Assembly: GCF_000498495.1 (NCBI RefSeq)
Contig: NZ_AVCS01000005.1
Coordinates: forward strand, 1-60,912
DNA from: Flavobacterium enshiense DK69
Lineage (GTDB): Bacteria; Bacteroidota; Bacteroidia; Flavobacteriales; Flavobacteriaceae
DNA length: 60,912 bases
Direction of reading: 5' to 3'
The stretch's first letter is position 1; every line of letters begins with the position of its first letter. The notes under the pieces were generated by a model. That model saw only the letters and a list, made by a program, of their open reading frames with translations, did not search any database and was not told the origin of the DNA. Shown piece after piece: positions 9,457 through 17,579 of the stretch. The translations under genes and the position numbers were made by a program.

Positions 9457-10329
9457 TTAAAAACCAAAGTTTACGGCTAGACCAAAAACCTGGCGGGTCT
9501 GAAATCCTCGAAAAGCATTATCATCGTAAATGGTTTGAAATGCAAAATTGGTTGTCAGGTACTTATTAATTTTCATAACAACATTCATTTGGTAATCCAG
9601 ATCCACATTCTGCGGATCTTCAAGATAATTAGAGTATAAACTCACGATGTTTTCAATTGAAACATTGGCCATGATAATCAACTTATAATATCCAGCAGCG
9701 TAAGCACCTAATTCGTATCGCATGCTTTCCCCTTCTTTTACGCCAAAATAAGCTTCGTTGGGCAAAGTGTGACCGCTATCAACAAAAGTAAGCTTAGAAG
9801 TAAGCGGAGATATATTAAACCTCATATTGTCATTCTTTTTCCAAAGCATTCCGGGTCCGAACGTAAGGTATCCCGGAGAAAGGAAATCGGAGTATTCGGT
9901 TCTGATTTCAGTACCGTTGGCATCTTTATCATAGATGTACCCAATGGTAAATTGTGTCTTGAAGTTGGCAAAGAAAGAATACGACCAATAACCTTTTGCT
10001 TTTTTTCCTAAAATAGAGTATACTTCAAGACGGTCATCGGTTTTCTTTTCGAAGGCGGAATTAGCTGTTTTTACCAATCCGTAGGCAGCAATTATCTTAT
10101 TATCCCAGGTCCAATCATCCTTTTTATAATTAAAATCGTAGTTGACACCCAGATTTCCAGCAAAACTGTCTTCACCTCCGGAAACCCAATGATTAAAACT
10201 GGACTGGTTGAAAAGCAGGGAAGCATTGCCTTTTGTTTTCCAATGCTTGAGGGTATCCGGAACAATTTCCTGGGCAGAACTGCTTACTATCCCTATAAAA
10301 AATAACAAAAGCGTAATCCTTTTTTTCAT
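9457..10329 (-). CDS. DUF3078 domain-containing outer-membrane protein
   Basis: 290 residues with a signal peptide (MKKRITLLLFFIGIVSSSAQ). The mature part starts with KHWKTKGNASLLFNQSSFNHW and the motif WVSGGEDSFAGNLGVNYDF, which is diagnostic of DUF3078, then alternating hydrophobic strands to a C-terminal aromatic-ended strand (GLAVNFGF). It is very likely a beta-barrel in the outer membrane. No specific function is known for the family. It is the last gene on this strand after the suf-associated genes, 77 bases after the DUF2480 gene, and may or may not be co-transcribed with them. Confidence 0.85.
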   Translation of the reverse strand: MKKRITLLLFFIGIVSSSAQEIVPDTLKHWKTKGNASLLFNQSSFNHWVSGGEDSFAGNLGVNYDFNYKKDDWTWDNKIIAAYGLVKTANSAFEKKTDDRLEVYSILGKKAKGYWSYSFFANFKTQFTIGYIYDKDANGTEIRTEYSDFLSPGYLTFGPGMLWKKNDNMRFNISPLTSKLTFVDSGHTLPNEAYFGVKEGESMRYELGAYAAGYYKLIIMANVSIENIVSLYSNYLEDPQNVDLDYQMNVVMKINKYLTTNFAFQTIYDDNAFRGFQTRQVFGLAVNFGF

Positions 10330-10338
10330 AACCAGTAC

Positions 10339-10365
10339 TTTTTGCTATTACTAAAATAGCAAAAA
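10339..10365 (-). promoter_or_regulatory. AT-rich perfect inverted repeat in front of the DUF3078 gene
   Basis: TTTTTGCTATT (10339-10349) and AATAGCAAAAA (10355-10365) form an 11-bp perfect dyad with a 5-base spacer, 9 bases upstream of the start codon. It lacks a U-tract on either strand and is poor in GC, so it is a weak terminator candidate. A leader hairpin or operator is as likely. Confidence 0.4.
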
Positions 10366-10406
10366 TCCTGCAAAATTCAGAAAAAAAGTACGTTTCGCTA
10401 ATTACT

Positions 10407-10910
10407 TTATTTTTTCTTGTAAAGCGGAACAGATGAACAGGCTTCTCCAAACATGATGCTTTTTACAAACGGCATCAATTTTTGGACAGCCAATACATAT
10501 ACTTCCTGAGGAACAGGCTTTTTGGAACATCCTTTCAGAATTAAGGGTTTTCCCCGAAAAGGGGCATAATCCAAAGAATCAAGTGTTTCCTGATATACAG
10601 CCAGCAATAATTCTTTCTTGGTTCCGTTAACAACTTTTAAAGTATGCGGCTGTAAAAAAACAGCAATAAGGGAATAAGCCCAAGCGGGCAGAATAGCATC
10701 CTGAGAACAATACAACGCGACATACACATCTTTATATTGAGCCCAATCGTGGTTTTTCAGCTGGTCGCGAAACTCGGTTTCCTTTAGGATAAAACCGCCA
10801 AAGAGCCATTGTGAAATATCCATTTCTACAATCGGTTGCATCGGAAAATAATCCTCCAGATCAAAAACCTCTAGTGCGCTGTTAGCGACTCTGTTTACAA
10901 TTTCGTCCAT
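10407..10910 (-). CDS. DUF2480 family protein
   Basis: 167 residues from the ATG at 10910. An upstream in-frame ATG at 10967 would add residues coded by a repeat-like intergenic sequence, so the later start (MDEIVNRVANSALEVFDLED) is preferred and matches how the family begins. Conserved features include the FDLEDYFP segment, NHDWAQYKDVYVALYCSQDA and a CSKKPVP stretch near the C-terminus. It is cytoplasmic with no signal peptide. The family is found in Bacteroidota next to SUF genes; no biochemical role is known to me. It sits 69 bases after the SufT-like gene on the same strand. Confidence 0.85.
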   Translation of the reverse strand: MDEIVNRVANSALEVFDLEDYFPMQPIVEMDISQWLFGGFILKETEFRDQLKNHDWAQYKDVYVALYCSQDAILPAWAYSLIAVFLQPHTLKVVNGTKKELLLAVYQETLDSLDYAPFRGKPLILKGCSKKPVPQEVYVLAVQKLMPFVKSIMFGEACSSVPLYKKK

Positions 10911-10979
10911 ACTTTCAGTTGCAGTTTGCAGTCGCAGCACAGAAAAAACCGAACACTGAGACTGCAACCTGTTTACTAA
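10911..10979. repeat. Intergenic CAGTTGCAGT-type inverted repeat
   Basis: A low-complexity stretch built from variants of GCAGT, with TTGCAGTC (10926-10933) able to pair with GACTGCAA (10960-10967). It looks like the short interspersed cagttgcagt... sequences seen between flavobacterial genes. A related-looking CAG/CTG-rich dyad occurs at 49709-49780. Confidence 0.45.
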
Positions 10980-11303
10980 TTATAGCATTCCTAATTCCAA
11001 TTTAGCTTCTTCGCTCATTAAATCTTTGCTCCAAGGCGGATCAAAGGTAATTTCCACCTCGCATGATTTTACAGCATCGATGGATTTAATTTTTTCTTCA
11101 ACCTCCATTGGCAATGTTTCAGCCACCGGGCAGTTTGGCGAGGTTAAGGTCATCAGGATTTTCACTTCGTTATCTTCATTGATCATTACATCGTAAATCA
11201 ATCCTAATTCGTAAATATCCACAGGGATTTCAGGGTCGTAAATGCCTTTTAATACTTTTACAACATCCTCTCCTAAATTGATTGTATCGTTATATTCTTC
11301 CAT
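10980..11303 (-). CDS. DUF59/MIP18-family iron-sulfur assembly protein (SufT-like)
   Basis: 107 residues from ATG 11303 (MEEYNDTINLGEDVVKVL); a further upstream ATG at 11327 is possible but less like the family. It carries the DUF59 core KGIYDPEIPVDIYELGLIYDV and the conserved cysteine stretch LTSPNCPVAETLP. Family knowledge: these small proteins (SufT, the MIP18/CIA2 domain) act in maturation or carrier steps of iron-sulfur cluster delivery. It lies 39 bases downstream of sufE inside the suf gene cluster, which supports that role. Confidence 0.9.
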   Translation of the reverse strand: MEEYNDTINLGEDVVKVLKGIYDPEIPVDIYELGLIYDVMINEDNEVKILMTLTSPNCPVAETLPMEVEEKIKSIDAVKSCEVEITFDPPWSKDLMSEEAKLELGML

Positions 11304-11342
11304 CTTTATCTCATTGCGAATTCGCAAAGCAATTTCTGTTAA

Positions 11343-11762
11343 TTAATTCTTAGCCTGAAAGGCCAAAGCATACATTTTAATTTGTTTTATCATCGACACC
11401 AGTCCGTTGGCACGTGTAGGCGACAAATGTTCTTTTAATCCGATTTCGTCGATAAAATCCGTATCAGCTTCCAAAATCGATTTCGGCGACTGATTCGAAA
11501 AGGCACGCACTAAAATAGCGATGATTCCTTTGGTGATGATCGCATCACTATCAGCCGTAAATATGATATTACCGTTTTTTTCTTCGGCGTGAACCCACAC
11601 TTTAGACTGGCAGCCTTTTATGGTATTCTCATCCGTCTTGAATTGTTCATCAATCAACGGAAGATCTTTTCCTAAGTCAATGACATATTGAAAACGTTCA
11701 TCCCAATCATCAAACATGGAGAACTCGTCAATAATCTCATTCTGTATTTCCTTAATAGTCAT
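11343..11762 (-). CDS. sufE: Cysteine desulfuration protein SufE
   Basis: 139 residues, normal SufE length. The sulfur-accepting cysteine is C51 in TIKGCQSKVW. The rest follows the fold, including TADSDAIITKGIIAILV and the C-terminal GLKEHLSPTRANGLVSM. SufE takes persulfide sulfur from SufS and passes it to the SufBCD scaffold. The gene starts 1 base after the stop of the lipoprotein gene and two genes after sufS, so it belongs to the same transcript. Confidence 0.95.
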   Translation of the reverse strand: MTIKEIQNEIIDEFSMFDDWDERFQYVIDLGKDLPLIDEQFKTDENTIKGCQSKVWVHAEEKNGNIIFTADSDAIITKGIIAILVRAFSNQSPKSILEADTDFIDEIGLKEHLSPTRANGLVSMIKQIKMYALAFQAKN

Positions 11763-11763
11763 T

Positions 11764-12246
11764 TTATTGTTTATTTTCGGCCAGAGTAACTATTTTATTC
11801 ACTAATTTTTCAATTTCTACAGGCGGATAACCATGATCGAAACCTTTTGTTTCATATCGGTTACTGTCCACAAGAAATGTGATGTTGGCATGTGCCGCTC
11901 CATCGTAAAAACGTTTTTCCGTTGGCCATTTTAAATCATTCACGGTTTGTAGATTCACTGCTTTTGCAAGTTTCTCTATTTCTTTCCAGTCGGTATCACT
12001 TACCGGAGTTGCAGGCAGTGACATTTTATTTTCATCCCTGTTTCTTGAGATGTACAATTTATGATTCTCAGCTCTTACGAAAAGAAAAAAACCTCTTGAA
12101 TTCGCTGTGTATTCGATAACCGGCATTACATTTTGCTGATCCGTTGTTTTCATTTCAGTTGCATTCGATTGTTCGGCAGCTTTTTTTTGACAGTTGCAGC
12201 TTGCGATAGTCAGTGACAGGGCCGCTAAAAGAGTAATTCCTTTCAT
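11764..12246 (-). CDS. Small lipoprotein of unknown function in the suf cluster
   Basis: 160 residues. The N-terminus MKGITLLAALSLTIASCNCQ is a lipoprotein signal with lipobox cysteine C17, so the product is probably anchored in the periplasmic face of a membrane. The mature part has no motif I recognise; it contains a FFLFVRAENHKLYISRNRDE strand pair and ends KLVNKIVTLAENKQ. It sits between sufS (12 bases) and sufE (1 base) on the same strand, so it is co-transcribed with iron-sulfur genes, although an exported protein has no obvious place in cytoplasmic cluster assembly. Confidence 0.8.
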   Translation of the reverse strand: MKGITLLAALSLTIASCNCQKKAAEQSNATEMKTTDQQNVMPVIEYTANSRGFFLFVRAENHKLYISRNRDENKMSLPATPVSDTDWKEIEKLAKAVNLQTVNDLKWPTEKRFYDGAAHANITFLVDSNRYETKGFDHGYPPVEIEKLVNKIVTLAENKQ

Positions 12247-12258
12247 AATTTACAGGTT

Positions 12259-13473
12259 TTAAGATAACATTCGCTGTGCTTTTTTAACCGCTTCGACAAA
12301 GATATCAATTTCTTCTTTGGTATTGTAGAACGCAAAACTGGCTCGTATCGTGCCCGGAATATTGAAGTAATTCATGATCGGTTGTGTACAGTGATGGCCG
12401 GTTCGCACCGCTATGCCCAATTTATCTATAATCGTGCCAATGTCATATGGATGAATCCCCTCGATGTTGAACGAAATAACCGAAGCCTTATTTTCACCGG
12501 TTCCGTATATTTTCAAACCTTCAATTTCCTGCAAACGCTTCGTACCATATTCCAGCAATTCCTTTTCGTATTTGGCAATGTTATCGAAACCGACACTGTT
12601 CAGATAATCGATGGCGGTTCCTAAAACAATTCCCGCTTCAATATTTGGTGTTCCGGCTTCAAATTTGTGAGGCAGTTCGGCATACGTAGTTTTCTCGAAG
12701 GTAACTTCTTTAATCATTTCCCCTCCACCCTGATAAGGCGGCAGTTGGTTCAGCCAGCTTTCTTTTCCGTACAAGATCCCTACTCCGGTTGGCCCACATA
12801 CTTTATGACCCGAGAACACGTAGAAATCACAATCCAACTCCTGTACATCGGGACGCAAATGCGGCGTGGCCTGGGCGCCGTCAATTAAGACCGCAGCACC
12901 AACACTGTGTGCTTTATCGATAATATATTTAATAGGGTTGACCGTTCCCAAGGCATTGGAAATATGGTTAACCGCTACAATTTTCGTTTTTTCAGAAAGC
13001 AATCTGTCGAATTCAGAAAGAATCAATTCCCCTTTATCATTCATTGGGATTACCACGAGCTTGGCTCCGGTTCTTTCACACATAAACTGCCACGGCACAA
13101 TGTTGCTGTGGTGCTCTAAAGCGGAAACCATCACCTCATCCCCTGCTTTTACGATTGATGCAAAACCGTTCGCTACCAGATTAATCCCTTGGGTTGTACC
13201 TGATGTAAAGATGATTTCGTGATTGTGTTTCGCGTTGAGGTGCTTCTGAATCGTATTTCTGGAAACTTCATAGGCATCCGTTGCGAGCTGACTCAACGTA
13301 TGCACACCGCGATGGATGTTGGCGTTAATCTCGCTGTAATATTGGGAAATCGCATCGATGACCACTTGAGGCTTTTGGGCAGTAGCGCCGTTATCAAAAT
13401 AAACCAGTGGTTTTCCGTTTACGGTTTGGGACAATATCGGGAATTGTGCTCTTACTTTTTGAACATCAAACAT
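12259..13473 (-). CDS. sufS: Cysteine desulfurase SufS
   Basis: 404 residues, a PLP-dependent aminotransferase-fold enzyme. The PLP lysine is K224 in SGHKVCGPTG, and the persulfide-forming cysteine is C362 in RTGHHCTQP, the group II (SufS/CsdA) form. It starts at ATG 13473 (MFDVQKVRAQFPILS). It releases sulfur from cysteine for SufE and SufBCD. It heads a separate block (sufS, lipoprotein, sufE, SufT-like, DUF2480) cut off from sufBCD by two plus-strand genes. A -7-like TAAATTTG sits 21 bases upstream, consistent with its own promoter. Confidence 0.97.
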   Translation of the reverse strand: MFDVQKVRAQFPILSQTVNGKPLVYFDNGATAQKPQVVIDAISQYYSEINANIHRGVHTLSQLATDAYEVSRNTIQKHLNAKHNHEIIFTSGTTQGINLVANGFASIVKAGDEVMVSALEHHSNIVPWQFMCERTGAKLVVIPMNDKGELILSEFDRLLSEKTKIVAVNHISNALGTVNPIKYIIDKAHSVGAAVLIDGAQATPHLRPDVQELDCDFYVFSGHKVCGPTGVGILYGKESWLNQLPPYQGGGEMIKEVTFEKTTYAELPHKFEAGTPNIEAGIVLGTAIDYLNSVGFDNIAKYEKELLEYGTKRLQEIEGLKIYGTGENKASVISFNIEGIHPYDIGTIIDKLGIAVRTGHHCTQPIMNYFNIPGTIRASFAFYNTKEEIDIFVEAVKKAQRMLS

Positions 13474-13493
13474 TTTACTATATCTAATTTCTG

Positions 13494-13501
13494 CAAATTT
13501 A
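13494..13501 (-). promoter_or_regulatory. Candidate -7 element for sufS
   Basis: On the minus strand TAAATTTG, 20 bases before the sufS start. No good -33 TTG at normal spacing. It would give the downstream half of the suf genes a promoter separate from sufBCD. Confidence 0.45.
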
Positions 13502-13680
13502 CAGCTTGTTTATTTAAAATTGGTATAAATAAATGATAAAATCGATTAAAAATACTGTTCATCGAATTTTATATCACTCTAATTAAAAACCAAAATTTTT
13601 CTTACTAATTTTAAAATGAGATTTTTAGCTAATATCCTACAGTTCAAGCATGATAAATTAAAAAATAAAAAGATACAATT

Positions 13681-15102
13681 ATGAAACACTTTATTGACAT
13701 ACACTGTCACCCAACCATGAAACCCTACGGTCATAGCTTCCCGGCAAAAGAAAACAGTACAAGTCTAAACCAAAAAAATTGCATTTGGTATTACGATCCC
13801 CCAAACTTTTTTAAAAAGCTTATCGACTTACTAGGAGGATTTGTTAAATATCGCCAAAGCAGCCTTTCTGCAGCGGGTTTTGGGAACGCTGGGGTTGTTT
13901 TTGCTTCATTATATCCATTTGAACGAGGTTTCTTTGACAACAAATTCGGCACGGGCGACTTCAATGATATCTTAGTAAATTTCGTTACCTCGGTTGGCGA
14001 CAAACGAATTGATTATATTCAGTCCATCACAGACTATTTTCCAGATTTGGAAAACGAGTATGCGTATCTTAAGCAGCTAAGCGGAAAAACAATAAAACTT
14101 GCCGATCGCGCTAATTATCAATATGTCCTGGCAAGAAATGCAACAGATGTAGAAATTGCCCTTGACCAGGATACAACAGATGATCTCAACGCAAACTGTA
14201 TCGCAGTAATCGTTACAATTGAAGGCGGACATGTTTTTGGAACGGGTATTGACCCTGTGAACCATCCTGCCCAGGAAAGTTATGTGCTTGGCAATATCGA
14301 CAAAATCAAAAACTGGGAACATCGCCCATTCTTCATTACCCTGGCGCATCATTTTTACAATGAATTATGCGGGCACGCACATAGTCTCACGGGACCGATT
14401 AAAATTGCCGTTAATCAAGAATATGGGGTGAATTCAGGTTTCACGGCGTTGGGGAAAAAAGCCGTGGAAAGACTGCTTGACAATACCGACAACAAAAGAA
14501 TCCTAATTGACATCAAACACATGAGCCGTAAATCCAGATTGGAGTATTTCGACATATTGGACACAAATTACGCGGGTCAGGACATTCCGGTTATAGTGAG
14601 CCATGGTGCTGTAATCGGAAATGAAAGAGACAAACATTTATTTCTGCAGGATGACATTAATTTTTACGACGATGAGATTCTTAAAGTAGCCCAAACCAAT
14701 GGTATTTTTGGAATACAACTAGATGAAAGGAGGATAGCAGCTCCAGGTGATTATGAATTACGAAAATCCCATGGGCTTCTACGCAGAAAGGTCTTATACC
14801 ATTCCTCTGTTTTGGTTTGGAGGCAGATTCAGCATATCGCCGAACTATTGGATTCAAAAGGCATGTTTGCCTGGTCAATTCAAACCATCGGAAGCGATTA
14901 TGACGGCATCATCAATCCCATCAACGGGTACTGGACAGCCGAAGATTTCCCGACTTTATCCGATTATTTAATAAAACAGGCCCATAACTACATGACAGCC
15001 AAATCATCTCAGTTAAATGTTATTAATCGAATTGAACCCGAAGAAATTGTAGACAGAGTGATGGGGGACAATGCCTATAACTTTATAAAAAGATATTACT
15101 GA
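13681..15102 (+). CDS. M19 (membrane dipeptidase)-like hydrolase, atypical
   Basis: 473 residues, no signal peptide. The order of motifs follows peptidase M19: a metal-binding start IDIHCHPT (H8, H10), E181 in TIEGGH, H223/H224 in ITLAHHFYNE, H280 in ILIDIKHMS, H308 in PVIVSHGAV and D406/D408 in IGSDYDGI. In typical M19 enzymes the first motif is HxD; here it is HxH, as in other amidohydrolases. It is also longer than the usual 350-400 residues and lacks an export signal. The substrate is unknown: a small peptide, amide or lactone are all possible. It is followed after 34 bases by a patatin-like gene, and the pair splits the suf operon. The superfamily is clear, the activity is not. Confidence 0.8.
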   Translation: MKHFIDIHCHPTMKPYGHSFPAKENSTSLNQKNCIWYYDPPNFFKKLIDLLGGFVKYRQSSLSAAGFGNAGVVFASLYPFERGFFDNKFGTGDFNDILVNFVTSVGDKRIDYIQSITDYFPDLENEYAYLKQLSGKTIKLADRANYQYVLARNATDVEIALDQDTTDDLNANCIAVIVTIEGGHVFGTGIDPVNHPAQESYVLGNIDKIKNWEHRPFFITLAHHFYNELCGHAHSLTGPIKIAVNQEYGVNSGFTALGKKAVERLLDNTDNKRILIDIKHMSRKSRLEYFDILDTNYAGQDIPVIVSHGAVIGNERDKHLFLQDDINFYDDEILKVAQTNGIFGIQLDERRIAAPGDYELRKSHGLLRRKVLYHSSVLVWRQIQHIAELLDSKGMFAWSIQTIGSDYDGIINPINGYWTAEDFPTLSDYLIKQAHNYMTAKSSQLNVINRIEPEEIVDRVMGDNAYNFIKRYY

Positions 15103-15136
15103 TTTACCTAAAAAACCGAACCCAAAAAATGTCGTT

Positions 15137-17413
15137 ATGAAAACAATTATGTCAATTAAGAGGTTCATAATCTCTTTTTTTAAGAAACTTAAAAGAATAG
15201 CAAGGCCTTTGAGGAATGCTTTAGAGAAAATCGGGATTCTATTTCGCCCATTATATCTGTTTTTCCCAGGTATTTTTTTCCTGCTTTTATATTACTTTAT
15301 AATTGTTTTCATGTCAATAGGTCAGGATATATTGATGCAGGCCGTTGAAAATGGAGGGCCTTTTGTATGGTCAACAATCAGTGTTCTTCTATGGTCATTA
15401 TTTGCTTGGTTCAGCTCAAGATTGGTAGCTGATTGCTATACACGAAAAAACGGCAAATACATCAGTCCTTCTGTCCTGCTCCATGCTCCCAGATTAATTG
15501 GTTATAACGTTTTTGTAGGACTTCAATTGGCGACTCTAAATTTGCCCACTGTCTATTTTTCTGGAAAGTCGACATTTACATTTTTTTTATTGTTTATTGC
15601 TCATAATGCTTACTACTTTTTACTTGACAAAACGGTTGAGTCAAGAGAAAAAAAACTAAAAATAACTTCTTTAATAATAGCTGTTCTTTATGTTGTTTTC
15701 ATAGCCTATGCTTTTTTATTTTCTGATGGTGACTTGAAAGACGGATTTTTAAGATTTGGTGACTACAAACAACATGTATGGATCTGGTGCATCATGTCTA
15801 TGGTATACTTTACTCTACAAATATTATTTATATGTTTTGTAGTGGAAAGAAGAAAAAGGCTCGAAAATAAAAAAATCAGCGAAAAGGATTCTAAATGGTG
15901 GAAAACAGTTTACAATTTATGTGCGATAGTGACTTTTTTTATATATCTGTTGATAATCACTTTCCCAAAATTTGCAGATTGGTGCGGCCCGCTAACTTGC
16001 TTATTGCTGGCCTTAGGAATCTGGATTGGAATCATCTGCTTGGTAAAATATTACTCTTTAAAATGGAAAGTCCGTTTTGGCATTCCTTTTCTGATTGTTG
16101 CAGTTGTCATTGGTCTTTTTGGAAACCCATATAAAGTAGAATTACTAGAAGCGCCTCGGGATAATTTATATAATGAAAGACCAAATATCAAAACTTATCT
16201 GACCGAATGGGCGACCAACAAATCCAGGTATGATATGATAAATCAATCTGACAGCTTAAAACCCTATCCAGTATATCTCGTACTAGCTGATGGTGGTGCA
16301 TCAAAATCAGGTTATTGGGTTGCTTCCGTACTGTCCATGCTAGAAGAATCTGATTCTGAAAAAAGAGATAAGTTCTCAGATCATCTTTTAAGTTTAGCAG
16401 GAGCATCGGGTGGTTCCGTAGGAAACGCGGCATTTTATTCGCTGCTTAAAAAGGATAAAAATGTAAACTTCAGTCTTGAAACCGATAATTTTTTTGAAGG
16501 TGATTTTTTAAGTTACACCCTTGCTCATTATTTAGGATCCGACCTGTTCAAACACCTGTTTCCTTTCCTCCGAACCAATGACAGGGCTGCTGCCCTTGAA
16601 GAATCAATGGAAAAACTGTCCGAAAGTGAATTGATCAACAATACATTCAAAGACACTATTAATTCCATTTTTGACAACAAGGCTAAATTGCCACTGTTAT
16701 TTATTAATACGACAAGTCTTCAAACAGGCACTCCTGGTGTAATCAGCAATATTAAAATAAATAAGGATTTTACAAACAGGATGGACGTGCTTCAGCAGTT
16801 GGATTCCATACCCTGTACATGTGAGGGCAAGATTGGTAAAAGCATGAAATTAAGCACGGCTGTTGTTTTGGGATCCCGATTTCCCTATTTGTCACCAGCT
16901 GGTGAAATCAATGGAAAATACTTTGTAGACGGCGGCTATTTCGACAATAGCGGAGGGGGAATTACTCTGGAATTACTTGAATATATCGACAAGTTTATTA
17001 AAGAAAATAAAGACGACTCATTAGCCATTTTACTCAAAAAGATGCAATTCAAGGTCATCTACATATCAAATGGCGAAAACAGTAAGCAGGAAACAAAAAG
17101 ACTACATCCTCTTATAAATGACTTAGCAGCTCCCTTACTCACCGTGGTGGGTATCAACGGTCAACAAACAAATAACAGCAACCAGAAATTGGAAAAATTC
17201 ATCAACAATTGGCCTAGAAGTGCAAAACAAAGGCCTTTCCACACTTTGAATTTACCGATGGATAGCCCAAAATCCAAGCGTTGTCTCACGGGTAGAGATG
17301 ATTGTGCGCCATATCCCATGAACTGGGTAATTTCAGACTATAATCTTAACCGGATCAAGCTTAATTTAAATTGTATCAACCCGGACTCCGTATTGATCTA
17401 TCACAATAAATAA
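15137..17413 (+). CDS. Polytopic membrane protein with C-terminal patatin-like phospholipase domain
   Basis: 758 residues. A basic N-terminus is followed by about eight or nine hydrophobic segments up to residue 340, then a cytoplasmic-looking patatin domain. The oxyanion motif is DGGASKSG (from 385), the nucleophile Ser424 lies in GASGG and the catalytic Asp598 in DGGYFDNSGGG, so the Ser-Asp dyad is complete. Patatin-like enzymes hydrolyse acyl chains from phospholipids or other lipids; joining one to a multi-pass membrane domain places it at the bilayer. It is probably translated with the M19-like hydrolase upstream. A hairpin terminator follows. Substrate and biological role are unknown to me. 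Confidence 0.82.
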   Translation: MKTIMSIKRFIISFFKKLKRIARPLRNALEKIGILFRPLYLFFPGIFFLLLYYFIIVFMSIGQDILMQAVENGGPFVWSTISVLLWSLFAWFSSRLVADCYTRKNGKYISPSVLLHAPRLIGYNVFVGLQLATLNLPTVYFSGKSTFTFFLLFIAHNAYYFLLDKTVESREKKLKITSLIIAVLYVVFIAYAFLFSDGDLKDGFLRFGDYKQHVWIWCIMSMVYFTLQILFICFVVERRKRLENKKISEKDSKWWKTVYNLCAIVTFFIYLLIITFPKFADWCGPLTCLLLALGIWIGIICLVKYYSLKWKVRFGIPFLIVAVVIGLFGNPYKVELLEAPRDNLYNERPNIKTYLTEWATNKSRYDMINQSDSLKPYPVYLVLADGGASKSGYWVASVLSMLEESDSEKRDKFSDHLLSLAGASGGSVGNAAFYSLLKKDKNVNFSLETDNFFEGDFLSYTLAHYLGSDLFKHLFPFLRTNDRAAALEESMEKLSESELINNTFKDTINSIFDNKAKLPLLFINTTSLQTGTPGVISNIKINKDFTNRMDVLQQLDSIPCTCEGKIGKSMKLSTAVVLGSRFPYLSPAGEINGKYFVDGGYFDNSGGGITLELLEYIDKFIKENKDDSLAILLKKMQFKVIYISNGENSKQETKRLHPLINDLAAPLLTVVGINGQQTNNSNQKLEKFINNWPRSAKQRPFHTLNLPMDSPKSKRCLTGRDDCAPYPMNWVISDYNLNRIKLNLNCINPDSVLIYHNK

Positions 17414-17528
17414 AATAGCTCTTTCTGTAATAAAAAAGTCGTCTTGTTTCGAATCAACAATACTTCTTAGCAAAGAATTTGCGTACACAAACACACAACA
17501 ACCTCTTACAAGTTTTACAGAAATAAAA

Positions 17529-17552
17529 AAAACCGCCTGTTAAAGCGGTTTT
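17529..17552. terminator. Bidirectional terminator between the patatin gene and sufD
   Basis: AAAACCGC (17529-17536) pairs with GCGGTTTT (17545-17552), with A-tract upstream and T-rich sequence downstream. It can end transcripts of both convergent genes, so sufBCD transcripts stop here rather than reading into sufS. Confidence 0.85.
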
Positions 17553-17579
17553 CTTTTTATCTAAAATTGGCCTTCTCTC

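Noticed and set aside
11411..11416. CACGTG inside sufE as a parS site
   Set aside because: The flanks GGCACGTGTA do not match the parS arms; it is ordinary coding sequence.
17414..17528. tRNA-like TTCGAATC near 17450
   Set aside because: No cloverleaf can be drawn around it and no acceptor stem is present.
13474..17579. A gene-tail scar like those at gltX and DUF4349 around the M19/patatin pair
   Set aside because: I compared the flanks with the sufD end and sufS start and saw no duplicated tail.
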